Assembly: GCF_023856365.1 (NCBI RefSeq) | Contig: NC_064540.1 | Span: forward strand, 11,843,691-11,907,690 | Reading direction: 5' to 3' | Source: Brienomyrus brachyistius | Taxonomy: Eukaryota; Chordata; Actinopteri; Osteoglossiformes; Mormyridae | Length of the DNA: 64,000 nt | Shown: positions 26,101 to 36,301 of the stretch, in pieces | Numbering within the stretch: the first letter of the stretch is position 1 | Layout: each line of letters begins with the position of its first letter | Made by a program: the position numbers and the translations under genes | Notes under the pieces: model-generated | What the model was told of the DNA's origin: nothing | The model's input: only the letters and a program-made list of their open reading frames with translations | Databases searched by the model: none

Positions 26101-27890
26101 TAGAGGGCATTTGTAGGAAGTGTTCGTTTGTAGTGGATAATATTACTAAATCTCGTTTTATGTAGTTTCTGTGCATGTGGTTGCCACGCCGTTTTGGAAA
26201 CGTTCACTTGTGTGGTGGACGTGACCCCGTTGGCAGGAACTGTAAGGAATCTTCTAGGCTTTCTGTAGCTCTCCTCCCACCCAAATGCTATTTCTGCCTT
26301 TTTTTAATAAATTCCCAAGGATCCCCCGGTTCCTTCTTGTTGCGGCGTCCCAGCGGAAGCAAGCCTTCCCTGACACACGCGCGCATGCATGCACACACAC
26401 GCGCGCCTGCACACACACACGCACGCATGCAAACACACACGCACTCACACGTTCCAAATCCCCTGCCGTTTACTTACCCCTGGGCAAATATCACTTCTGC
26501 ACTCATCGCCATGCAATTCCACGTTAAAAAAATCATACGAAATGAGAGGGACGCGCGACGGCTGCGCTGGGACGTGGCCATGCACATCTGCGGCCTGTGA
26601 TAGCGCAGGCTAATCAGAAAGATAAATGTCAATTTTGTCGCATTTGGGCGGGGGCTGGTCTGATCCCCGGGAGCTGCGCTGTACAGAAAGAGCTGCCCCC
26701 TGTCACCCGGAGGTGAAGGCCCCCACAATTAACCCCTTTATTATTCGGCACCGCAAGAAGGCTGCAGCCACACACTCCCCGGGGAGACGCTAACTATGAG
26801 TGCTAAAGCTAAATCATTACATTAGGAAGAGCAGACACTGCACCCGGGGAGCTAGGATCCCGGTCATGCCTGATACTTCATCATTATTCGGGCTCATTGT
26901 CTCCGTGTTGTGGGACGTGGAAAGTGATGAGTGCTCGGGGGTCTCTTGCAGAGAAATCAGGGCAGAAAGGAATTAGGATTTTTATAGAAATGTTTTTCAC
27001 TTTCATTGATATACATGCGGATGGCAGTGATCTTGCAGTGGGCAGTGACCGTCTGCTGTCACGCCCCCCATGTACTTCGGCAGATTCGCCAGGTTTGTGC
27101 ATGTCCCCTCATAATAACCTTCACTGCTAATGTCCCCAAGGCCAGATTGGGGGGGGGGGCATGCAGGTGTTCCCCTCTGTTCCTCTTTGGTCTTCTGGCG
27201 CATTCGCAGCACAGACGCAGGCACACTGACATACATATACACACAGACACTGATATACACACACATGCACACAGAAATGACATGCACATGTGTAAACACA
27301 TATTTGTACACACTTGCAGGCAAGCCCACATGGATGACACACTCCAGGACAGTGTGCATATGCAGACGCACTGAGTCTTTCTTAGTAACACACTTGGATT
27401 CAGACCACATCTATCTGCAAGTTTACTGTTTCTACAAATGTTTTGGCTCATTATATAAAACTGCTGTCATGCATACAATTAACAATTCAAATCAAAAGTT
27501 ACGTAAAATGGGCATGTTTTGGATAATGTATAATTGATTTATTATGTTAGTAGGAAACTGCAAAAACAGCAAAAAAAAAATTATAAAATGTAGACATGCA
27601 TATCAGACGTAACATTGCTTACTCCAAAACGCTTAGTCAACATGATCACAATAAACATGCAAAACTGCACATGTAACTCGGGATATAAATACGCAAATCA
27701 GCCTAAAGGAAAAGCATGAGTCACCCTTTGTGCTTCTGTTCATTCCCATGTGGTCTTAGCGTCTTGGTAACATCACAGCATTTCATCATGACACTTCTAG
27801 ATCTTATCAGTCTGTGTTGTATCGCTGTGTTTCCATCCACAGCATAGATGACAATGGTGGACAATGCCCATAAGATCAGGCAGGCAGGCG
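23150..27890. other. Intergenic; possible conserved non-coding blocks
   Basis: About 24330-24560 and 26460-26900 are repeat-free and of balanced composition with runs of plausible factor sites (cattaatatctgag, gataaatgtcaattttgt, ctaaatcattacatt). They may be regulatory, but only by appearance. A possible acceptor (gctttgtctcggcag) lies at about 24977 with no clear coding frame behind it. About 27220-27290 is an imperfect CA-rich stretch. Confidence 0.25.
26380..26460 (+). repeat. Imperfect CA/CG-rich tract
   Basis: Alternating purine-pyrimidine stretches (cacacgcgcgcctgcacaca and similar). Z-DNA-prone in principle. Confidence 0.7.
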
Positions 27891-27893
27891 GGC

Positions 27894-27895
<2 letters not shown>

Positions 27896-27986
<91 letters not shown>

Positions 27987-28007
27987 TAGACAGACAGATA
28001 GACAGAC

Positions 28008-28063
<56 letters not shown>
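27896..28063 (+). repeat. Compound microsatellite (CA)n(CAGA)n(TAGA)n
   Basis: About 27 bp of CA, then about 70 bp of CAGA, then a transition zone, then about 48 bp of TAGA. The order suggests stepwise point mutation and expansion. Confidence 0.97.
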
Positions 28064-28984
28064 GCTTTAGGAAAATTTACAACAGCACCACGCCCAGTGC
28101 TGGATGAAGCACTCATACAAATATACAGCCAAAAATGTACTCTAGTAAAAGCTGAAGTACCTAACTGGCCTTTTCATTCACGCAAATATACATAAGTATT
28201 TGCTTGTTAATATAGTTAAAGTATTACTGTTAAAGACGTCTAATGTATTCCCTGTTGCTATAGTATATTACGGCAGGTAATCTGCCTACTATACGTATGT
28301 TTTGCTAAATACAAAAGCTCAGGCATGATGTTGCTGTGTTTTCCAATCATAACATTTAAAACATAAAATGCTAGTTTATAATAAGAGCTTCAGAAATGTA
28401 ATTTTCCATTGTGTTGACTGAATTTAGGTTTACATAATTAGCAATCTACAATGATTAATGCTGATAAGCTCATCTAAACTGAGCGCATGTTCTCAGCCAC
28501 AGAGTTTAGCAATAGTTCTAGCACTGATATACTAAGAGTGAAAATGTCAGCAAGTATTGTACAGAATTCCGTGGTAATATATCAGAAATAAGCAGCATTA
28601 CTGTACATAGGCCTTAAGTGTACTGGCCGTATTTCACTAATTGTTCTATCCAGTGGATTGTGCAAAGAGTGAATGAATGTTCAGTGAAATGTGCTGAAAG
28701 CAGTTAATTTCCATCCTGACAGCAGCTCGCACACTCCTGACACAGGGTGACTTGTTGTAGAGTCCAATAGTGAAAGGTAGCACACGAGTAACAGGCATGC
28801 CAATAACGTATTTCCCAGTGAATGTAATCCCTCTACTGGATTTAGAAATGAAGAATGTGAAATGTCAATGAGTATACAACAATTGCTATACCTCTAGCAG
28901 ATAATTGAAATGTCCCAGTCCAAAAAAAAACATACTTTCTGAAATAATGCTCTCTTACACTATTACACTGGGAGCAGCATGTTA
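28064..28984. other. Intergenic, no recognised feature
   Basis: AT-rich, no repeat or exon recognised. Confidence 0.45.
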
Positions 28985-29235
28985 GGGGGGGGGGGTTTGG
29001 CTCAGTGGGCTAAGCCTCTTTGTCTGTGATCATAAGGTCATTAATTCTAGCCCCAGCCTCAGCAGAAAAGTCACATGTCCAAGGGCCCTTGAGCAAGGCC
29101 CTTAACCCCCCAGCTCCATGGGCATCATTGCAGGTGGCTGCCCTTCACTGCCAAGCTTGTTCTCATATACATGTGTGTGATGGAGAGCAAGGTGGGGTAG
29201 GTGAAAAGAGAATTTCCCCATGGGGATCAATTAAA

Positions 29236-29270
<35 letters not shown>
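28985..29270 (+). mobile_element. Family B SINE with LINE-like 3' end and ATT tail
   Basis: The head ttggctcagtgggctaagcc has an A-box-like tggctcagtgg, followed by a weak B-box region. The core is cccttgagcaaggcccttaa. The 3' end aatttccccatggggatcaa resembles the ends of fish L2/CR1-type LINEs and finishes in ATT repeats. Confidence 0.8.
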
Positions 29271-29295
29271 GAGATGCAGTAAACAGTATCACAAT

Positions 29296-29480
29296 GACAC
29301 ATGGAATCTAATTAGAGATGCAGTAAGCTGTCAAAATACCTGCTATGATCTCTCAGACTAATGTACTCTAATTACTATTATTATTATAATTATAACAATA
29401 ATAATAAGAGTACATCGGTCTGAGAGGTCATAGCAGACATTGTGACAGTTTACTGCATCTCTAATTAGATTCCGTGTCAC
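29296..29480. mobile_element. Palindromic MITE with about 75-bp arms and ATT-rich loop
   Basis: The left arm includes ggaatctaattagagatgca and the right arm its inverse, tgcatctctaattagattcc, continuing through tgctatga and ctctcaga to gtactct. The loop is an ATT/AAT tract. A short direct duplication of the left-arm sequence agagatgcagtaa precedes it at 29271. Confidence 0.8.
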
Positions 29481-30680
29481 ATAACATGCCTGCGTCATAA
29501 TAGGATTTCCTGTGCCACCCATCGGTGTCATATGAACAACCTTATTGACTAATACTAGCATGTTAACATTCCTTAGCATGGCTGGATGGTTAGCATGGCA
29601 AGTCTTCTAATAGTCCCTTACTGAATGTGTACATATTTAAGAATGATGTAGTCAGGAATCAAATGTGTTTGTATTGCAACTATAGAGTACATGGGAAAAT
29701 AGAAAAATTGAAGATAAAGTACATGAATCTCTCTCTCTCCTCATCTATACCTCCTACATCTTCTGATGTATTAGCCTGTGTCCCTATAAACACACATGTA
29801 TTTATACTGCAAGAATTGCCTTTCAGTTTAAGATATGGTTTTCAACACAAGTAATTGTGTCATTACTTTTGGTGTAGCATCTGTAGTGTACGTTAAGGAG
29901 AACTCACTTTGGCCCTGCAATAGTACGTGTATTTTTACGTTTTTAGCATTGTGTTTTTTGGGTCGTGTGTTTTGTTTTCAATGAACAGTTTTATTAGCAC
30001 AACGAACGAGATTCAGTAATATGTCTACTCATCCAATCATTTAATTGTTGATTGTGAGTAGTGGAGCGTGATTTACACGATTCTAATTTTTTATATTTAT
30101 GATACATTTGTAATTAAACAGACAAGGCACAAACATAATATATAACTAACCAAAATCATATTTACACACCATGCATGTGTTTGCAGAAAAATGAAACGCG
30201 TCAGAATCATGGCCGAGCCCCAGGCTCGTTTTATGTCTTTGATTTCCAAAATGGCGGCAAGCTGGGAATCTTCACAGGAGACCGGCAGAGCCATGGGAGG
30301 GGCTGAGAAAATCAACAGCAAACTGACATCAAAGCAAGGGCCAGCAGGAAAAGGCACGAAATGAAGCCATTTCCCTCGGAGAGAGACCCACGTTTACAGT
30401 ATGTGATTCGATTTGGTGCTGCGTAAACGGCCCGGTGAGATTAACTGGTGCTCATGTGGAGAGTTGATCTGTATACACAGGCGTGTGATATGACCTGAGA
30501 TGGAGAGCCGGGGTGAGCAGGTTTGGGGGGGCTGGTGAGGGGATGGGTGGGGGGGGCAATAAGACTGGAGACAAAAGCAGAGGCGTGCTTGTTGAGGAGG
30601 GCAGCCAGGGTGTTGTGAGATGACAGTAACAGGGACACGTCTCGCTTTGGCAGAGAGCTCAAGACCCAAGCAAAACTTGG
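29481..30680. other. Intergenic, no recognised feature
   Basis: Mostly AT-rich; about 30200-30680 is more GC-rich with G-runs. No gene supported. Confidence 0.4.
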
Positions 30681-30682
30681 GG

Positions 30683-30870
30683 GCAGTGTGTGGCTCAGCA
30701 GGACACAATGCAGTGCCTGTGGTCAGGAGGTCGCTGGTTCAAATCCCATGGCCAGCAGTGTGATCTCACCATTAAAACCTTTAAAACCAGTCGCTACAGG
30801 GAGTAGCTGACCCTGCTTTTTCAACTCCACGTCACTCAGGATAAAAGTGTACGCATCGTCTCCTCTGTTC
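30683..30870 (+). mobile_element. Family B SINE
   Basis: The head tgtggctcagcaggacac has a clear B box, gctggttcaaatccca. It is followed by gtgatctcaccatt and a degraded core. Confidence 0.65.
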
Positions 30871-31103
30871 CTCAGTTTGATCATTATCAACTCCCAAAAA
30901 TGACACTCGGCGTGTTAACTAATTTTCAGCACATAGGGTGCAGTATTGAGCTTGGGTCCCCATATAAGTCTGCCAAAACCATGCTTGTTCATCACTGAAG
31001 GCTGCCGGAGGCGGGGCTACTTGTTTGCAGTGATGCTTAAGGCGGCGCCCCTGTGTGAGAGGCGGGTTTTGGGGAGTGATCAGAGCCATCACACTGACAG
31101 CAG

Positions 31104-31315
31104 GCGGTCAAAATGAGAAGCTAAAGATAGCATCTGTGTGGTGTGGGCATGGAGGAAGGCTCAGCATGAAGCCTCAGCTCACACTGCAGCACGGAATCAG
31201 CCTGGGAAACACCTCCGTTTATGATAACGGGTACTACCTCCATGCCATTACGACCACACAGGGAGGCCGCTTCGACATCAACCGGAGAGCTATAATCAGT
31301 TTCAGATTAACCGTC
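31104..31315 (+). CDS. Possible immunoglobulin V-like exon or remnant
   Basis: The frame is open across this segment. Its second half reads ISLGNTSVYDNGYYLHAI and ends in SFRLTV, which looks like the E-F-G strands of an Ig V-set domain: the Asp-x-Gly-x-Tyr motif, then a terminal strand ending LTV. The usual Cys two residues after the YY position is replaced by Leu-His. A good donor (GTGAGC) follows GTC at 31316. The acceptor is less clear: gacagcag ending at 31103 is one choice, because an earlier candidate at 31030 puts a stop in frame at once. No leader, second Ig domain or membrane exon was found nearby. It could be a real exon of a Cys-lacking V domain (some HEPACAM-like domains vary here), a pseudogene, or chance. 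Confidence 0.25.
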
Positions 31316-31557
31316 GTGAGCTCCCTCTGTTAGGATTACAATCATCAGGCGGTGCAGTAAACAGGGAGAGAATTACTTGAGTAAATTTCAGGCAGATATC
31401 AAAGTTGGCAGTAGTGGTGATATGCTTAATCATCAAAGTGCTTCCTGCTGCAATAATGCAGCCCTTCCAGAGACATGATGCACAGCACGTCGGCGCATTT
31501 CTAAGAAATAGCAGGTTACCCAACCATGCATTTTCAATACCTGTCTGTATTATGTAA

Positions 31558-31762
31558 GGAGTTTTGAGCCTGTCCACTAAGGCTACAGGTGCGAGGCAAG
31601 GGATAACCCAGGACAGGGGCACTCACGCACCATTCAGCAATTCTGACTAAGCTTCGCATATTTTTGGACTGTGGGGGGGGGGGGGGGGGGGGGGAACACC
31701 ATAGAACTCCAGGGAAACCCCATAATGGAACGGGGAGGTCATGCAAACTCCACAGTCTACGG
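31558..31762 (-). mobile_element. Family A copy with a 22-bp G-run
   Basis: Reversed blocks ggataacccaggacaggg, actcacgcaccattcagcaa, ttggactgt, and after an uninterrupted run of 22 G (31673-31694) the ccagggaaaccccataatgg and catgcaaactccacag blocks. Confidence 0.7.
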
Positions 31763-34423
31763 ATGTCGCGATCACGTTTATTAAACATAAGGACCGATCA
31801 CTAACTTTTGGCCATCACAATAGTCATCTCATTGATATTTCAGGCACACAAACTGTTTGTCAAACTGTGGGCGTAAGTACAGTAAACGTCCGTAAAGTAA
31901 CGAAAAGCCGTCATCTAAAGCGCTGGTGATTATTGAGCATGAGCCATATAATCGCGATTCCATCGCGACAGCTCTACTCCATACATGTAGAGCTCCTTCA
32001 GCACAGATGAGTTGACTCCTTGTACTTGTAACAGATGTCGAAATCTTCAAGGGAGAGCAACACATCTGAGAGGTTCTCTGGCCCCTGTCACACAGCAGAG
32101 TCACAGCAGACACAAAGTCCTTCTCTCTGCCTAAATACTGTTGCATTGTAGGGATTTGCTGTGTATCATGTTATTGTACCAAATTACCGAATTTATTGTA
32201 CCAAATTCCTTACCGAATTTAACTGGGAGTTTGACAGCATCCACTCTTTCTGTTAGCCAAATCTGCACCTTCCTATGCATAAAAGTATGTGCACAGTATT
32301 CTATTTTAATTCATTCATTAAATTATTCATTTAATTCATTAATACTTTCATTCATACTTGCATAGCTCTCATTTGTAGAGCTGGGCTGTTTAACAGTCTT
32401 GTGTAAAAGCACAATAGAGTTTTACGCTTTATGACTGACTCCAGTAGTTGATGATATTCTGCAATGATTGAAATCAATCAATTGTCCAAACTGATGAGGG
32501 CTGTCATAGGTTTTCCAGAACATTCTAAGAAACCATTTCGATGACACTGCAGGGCAAGTTTTATTTTTCAAGTCCCTGCTGACTTCTAAAACTTGGCAGT
32601 GAATTTCTGTTTTTTTTTTTTTTGTTTTTACAACTCAGACACTTTATGCTGTTGGTCTGTCTGGAAGAGGTGCAGTCAAATAGAAACTTACATTAGCAAA
32701 AAAGAAAAAAAACAGCAATGAATGGTAGTTTAAATTATATTTATCAAAAAAAAACCTCAAAGAAGCCTTCTTTCCCTTAAGAGGGAAGACTGCGAAAATG
32801 AGTGTGCCCCTGAAAGACACTGCACCCCCTCAGATACGCCTAAATTTGACACCCCACAGCACTCTGTCCTGATGATCCACAATCACTGCTCATGGGGCTG
32901 AATAATTCATGAGGAATCAAAGAGAGAGCAGACCTCAGTAGCTCTGATGCCAAGCATCACCGCCTTCAAAAATACCCGCTTAAAAAAAGAAAACAGTTTG
33001 CACACAGGAGCCCGAAGAGCTGCTTAGATCAGCATGGGAGTTGGCAAAATGTAGCACAGTGGCCTGTAGTCTACCATGAAATAATGTCCAACACCCACCG
33101 AGTCTGCATTCAATTATTCCCTGCATTCATTAATTTTTTCGTGAGGTACCTGAAGTCCTTGTAGGTGTGTAACGGTAGAGTGATTATGAGAAATGTACAA
33201 ATGTGTGTGTGTGTGGGGGGGGGATACCTCACCCCAGCCCCCTTTTGGTTCTGCCTCGCTCTGTTCCTCATCAGTAGTTGCTCGGTGGATTATCCAGGCC
33301 CTGTGGCATGAGCACTCCATGATCCAAGCGTTCCTCTACAGCTGTGCAGATACCTAGCGAACTAAACCAAACTGCCATAAAGGGGTTCTAGGTGCCATGG
33401 ATGCCTCAAGAGATCTTTCTAGAATTTCCGTTGGCTCCTGGTCTAGCCACTCACCCCTTATTTATAAACACCGTGAGTCATATGCAGTTATGAAACAGAT
33501 GTGCGGCCTATGCATTCTCACACTGTGGCAGCTTCCCCTGTCGCTGTTGCCATGGTATCGCCATATTATTTTTTTCTTGCTCTCTCCTCCCTCGATTTCA
33601 CGGAGCATCTTCTGAAGGGGCTCGGGACAGCGATCCAGTCAGCCGGAAAAACGGGGAAGGAGACAGAAGCAACGTGGCCGGGGTCCAGCCCAGCTCTCAC
33701 TCCTCAAATTTCAAATAAGAGTCCCCCCACCCTCTCGGCTTTCATTACCCTCAAGCTAAACAAGGGGGGGGCGGGGGGGTGTGTCAGGATTTGGAGAAGA
33801 ATTGGGGCAGATAGATGAAAAGCGTGACAGCTGGAGAGAGCCCTCCACGTTGTTTTTCTCTTACTCCTCTCTCCCTCCCTCTATCCCTCCCTCCCTTTCT
33901 CTTTATTTCCCTCTTTAGGCCCCCGCTGGTGGCGGCACTCTCAGCCAAACACAGGCAGCAGACATCTCCTCCCTACTGACTCAGTATGGTCAACACCGCC
34001 AGCGACAGTGACAGCGACAGTGATGCTGCTGCAATTTCAACCTCTATTTTTGGTGTAAAATTTATGTGCCCTAATCAAAGTTTTAGATATAAGCAGCCAC
34101 TAGACAAATGTTACTGAAATGACCAGAACAAACCAAATGTACTTATAATTTAATTGGACTGGTACTGATTAATAAAAATCAGTCAGTCTTGCTACAACTC
34201 ACGATATCACGCCGCGAATCTGTTCTAACACGACTCATATATTAGTGCGCAAGCAGTATCCAAGTCCAATACAATACGGATCGCATTCGTATTGTCATTC
34301 GGAGAGAAAAAGTACAACGCTATATGGTCATAGCCAGAAACACTACCTGCACAGTAAAACAGCTATCTTGTTAGGTGTTCTGTCTGCAAAATATATTACC
34401 TGTACTTGTTGAACATTGGAAAT

Positions 34424-34474
34424 AATAACAACAACAACAATAATAATAACAATAATAATAATGATAATAATAAA
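34424..34474 (+). repeat. (AAC/AAT)n tract
   Basis: Triplet tract of AAC and AAT units, about 50 bp. Confidence 0.85.
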
Positions 34475-35109
34475 AGAATAGAACAGCTATCTAAGTGACT
34501 AGTAGCGATGTCCGATTCCTAAACGAATCGTTCTTTTCAACCGGTTCTTTTCAGAAAATCGTTCAAACTGGTTTTCATATCTAAAAAGAAGCTAACTTTT
34601 TGTACATCCACGTATTACACAGGTTACATTCTAAGTGTCTTGTGTAAGATATCACACACATCATTTTTATATATTGTTAAATGTAAAAATAATTGACAAA
34701 TTATATCAAAACACATAATTGTTTTTAATTCACTTACAGTTTCTTTTCGGAGACTGTCGCCATGTTGCCTTCTGTGCCGCCCCCCGCAAACCGTAATCAG
34801 GCAGTATTTCTGGTATCTGTATGCCCGGCTGTAGCTCACTAATTCCGACTACTGACAGCCGAAACAACGTTTTCTCTGTTTTAAAAAAGGCCTCAAACAA
34901 CAAGCCCTAAAATAAACAAAGAGCACCCTCTAGAGAGGTCGGAAAATACAGCAAATGGTTCATGAAGCATTGTTTTGGCCGTCACTGCAACACCGGCAAT
35001 GAACAAGTTACTGAGTTTGGCACGTTTGGTTTAAACGGCTAATAGGCAGTTCTTCTGAGTCATAAGACCCACAGGAGATGTTTATTATGTAGTTTATTCA
35101 TGTATTTAA

Positions 35110-35134
35110 AATAATAATAATAATAATAATAATA

Positions 35135-35169
<35 letters not shown>

Positions 35170-35177
35170 TATTTATT
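35110..35177 (+). repeat. (AAT)n(ATT)n inverted microsatellite
   Basis: About 25 bp of AAT repeats pass directly into about 35 bp of ATT repeats, so the tract is self-complementary and could extrude a hairpin. Confidence 0.9.
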
Positions 35178-35526
35178 TAAAATACATATAATTACATTAT
35201 TGGCCACTGGTATCATTGTTTTTATTATTTAATTCATTTTGTTTTTCTTAAGTTGCTAAGTTAAGTTGCTAAGTTAACTTTTAGCTACCTACTTTTTTTA
35301 TAATAGGTGACTCTTCCTGTGACCCTGTAATGAAGTGACTGGAAGATGGATGGATGGAATTTTCCTTACATGCCAGATGCATAACTGTCATGATCACACT
35401 ACACTGGCAGTCCTTCTTGCCAGTAGTAATCTTCCCAGCTCAGCGCTCTCCATTGTCAACATGGCAGAAGTATGAACACCAGGCTAAATAAGATCATCCT
35501 CTGTTTCTCTCTCATTCTCCCCCTAG

Positions 35527-35660
35527 GTTCCTGCTTCAGGGACACGACCCGAGCCCGCCTTCTTTCCCAGCAGGCCCGGCTCCGCCCATGTCAAATGTCA
35601 GACCTTTGTGCCACATCAGCCATGGGGAACTGCCCCCCCTAATCCAATACTTCTACAAGA
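35527..35660 (+). CDS. Unassigned exon-like segment with strong splice sites
   Basis: A long pyrimidine tract ending tctcattctccccctag precedes the segment, with a branch-point-like ctaaat about 40 bp upstream. The donor after 35660 is GTGAGT. One frame is open for 44 residues, with a Pro-rich first half (QGHDPSPPSFPAGPAPP) and then LCHISHGELPPLIQYFYK. The other + frames contain stops. I do not recognise the family. Upstream and downstream partner exons were not found. It may belong to a long gene with exons outside the window, to a non-coding transcript, or be coincidental. Confidence 0.3.
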
Positions 35661-36301
35661 GTGAGTTCCCTTCTGTTGCTTGAAAACAGCAGGTCAGAAT
35701 TGGTCGGCCGGCTTAACTCCCCTTCACCCACCCACCCGACCCAACTCAAAAAGCTTGTTCTAAGCTCCCAAAATAATATTTAATAAGATCTCCCTAGCAC
35801 CACCTGCGTGGATGATGGCTGAGGAGTGTGAGATTTAAGCGGGGTGTGAAGAGAGGGGAGGGAAGGACCCGCCCCCGTCTCTAGTGAGCTCCAAAGCCTG
35901 ATCGCAGAGTCGCTCCATTCAGCCAAGTCACATGTTTAGGGCTGGGGGAGAAACACAGGACTTTAATGTGCCCCCCCATAACTCCAGGGATGTTGGGTTT
36001 AAAGGGGATTTAATTAATCTTGCAGCACCGTGTCTGTGGGACATCAGAGAGCAGATTTAACAGACCCCAAAATACATTTCAGTGAGGGCTGCTCTTTGGA
36101 AACTGTGATTTTCACATCTGTTTCATACCTTGAAAGATTAAATGATTTTCTTTGAAAATACTTTCTATGTTTTACTGACAGCCCTCTTATTCTCAGTGAG
36201 TGTCTTGCTGAAATAGTGTACATTCAATGGGGCAGCCTAGATTAAGTGCATCGTACAACAGTACAACTTTGCGGTAACAAGGTCACTTATATGAACTGTG
36301 C

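Larger units (their letters stand above)
31763..35500. other. Intergenic, no recognised gene
   Basis: Contains T-, A- and G-runs, triplet tracts and a short GGAT tail (35338-35356) that is probably the end of a lost family A copy. About 33590-33720 is modestly CpG-rich. Confidence 0.4.

Noticed and set aside
26175..27537. Several overlapping frames of 70-141 codons on both strands
   Set aside because: They run through CA-rich simple sequence and CpG-containing non-repeat DNA, and give low-complexity Cys/Val/His proteins with no domain.
28985..29120. A tRNA gene at the SINE head
   Set aside because: Box A and box B are recognisable, but the arms do not pair into a full cloverleaf and the sequence continues into the SINE core.
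29296..29480. A microRNA gene
   Set aside because: The hairpin is explained by MITE inverted repeats and the arms are much longer than a typical pre-miRNA. It is kept only as a possible small-RNA source.
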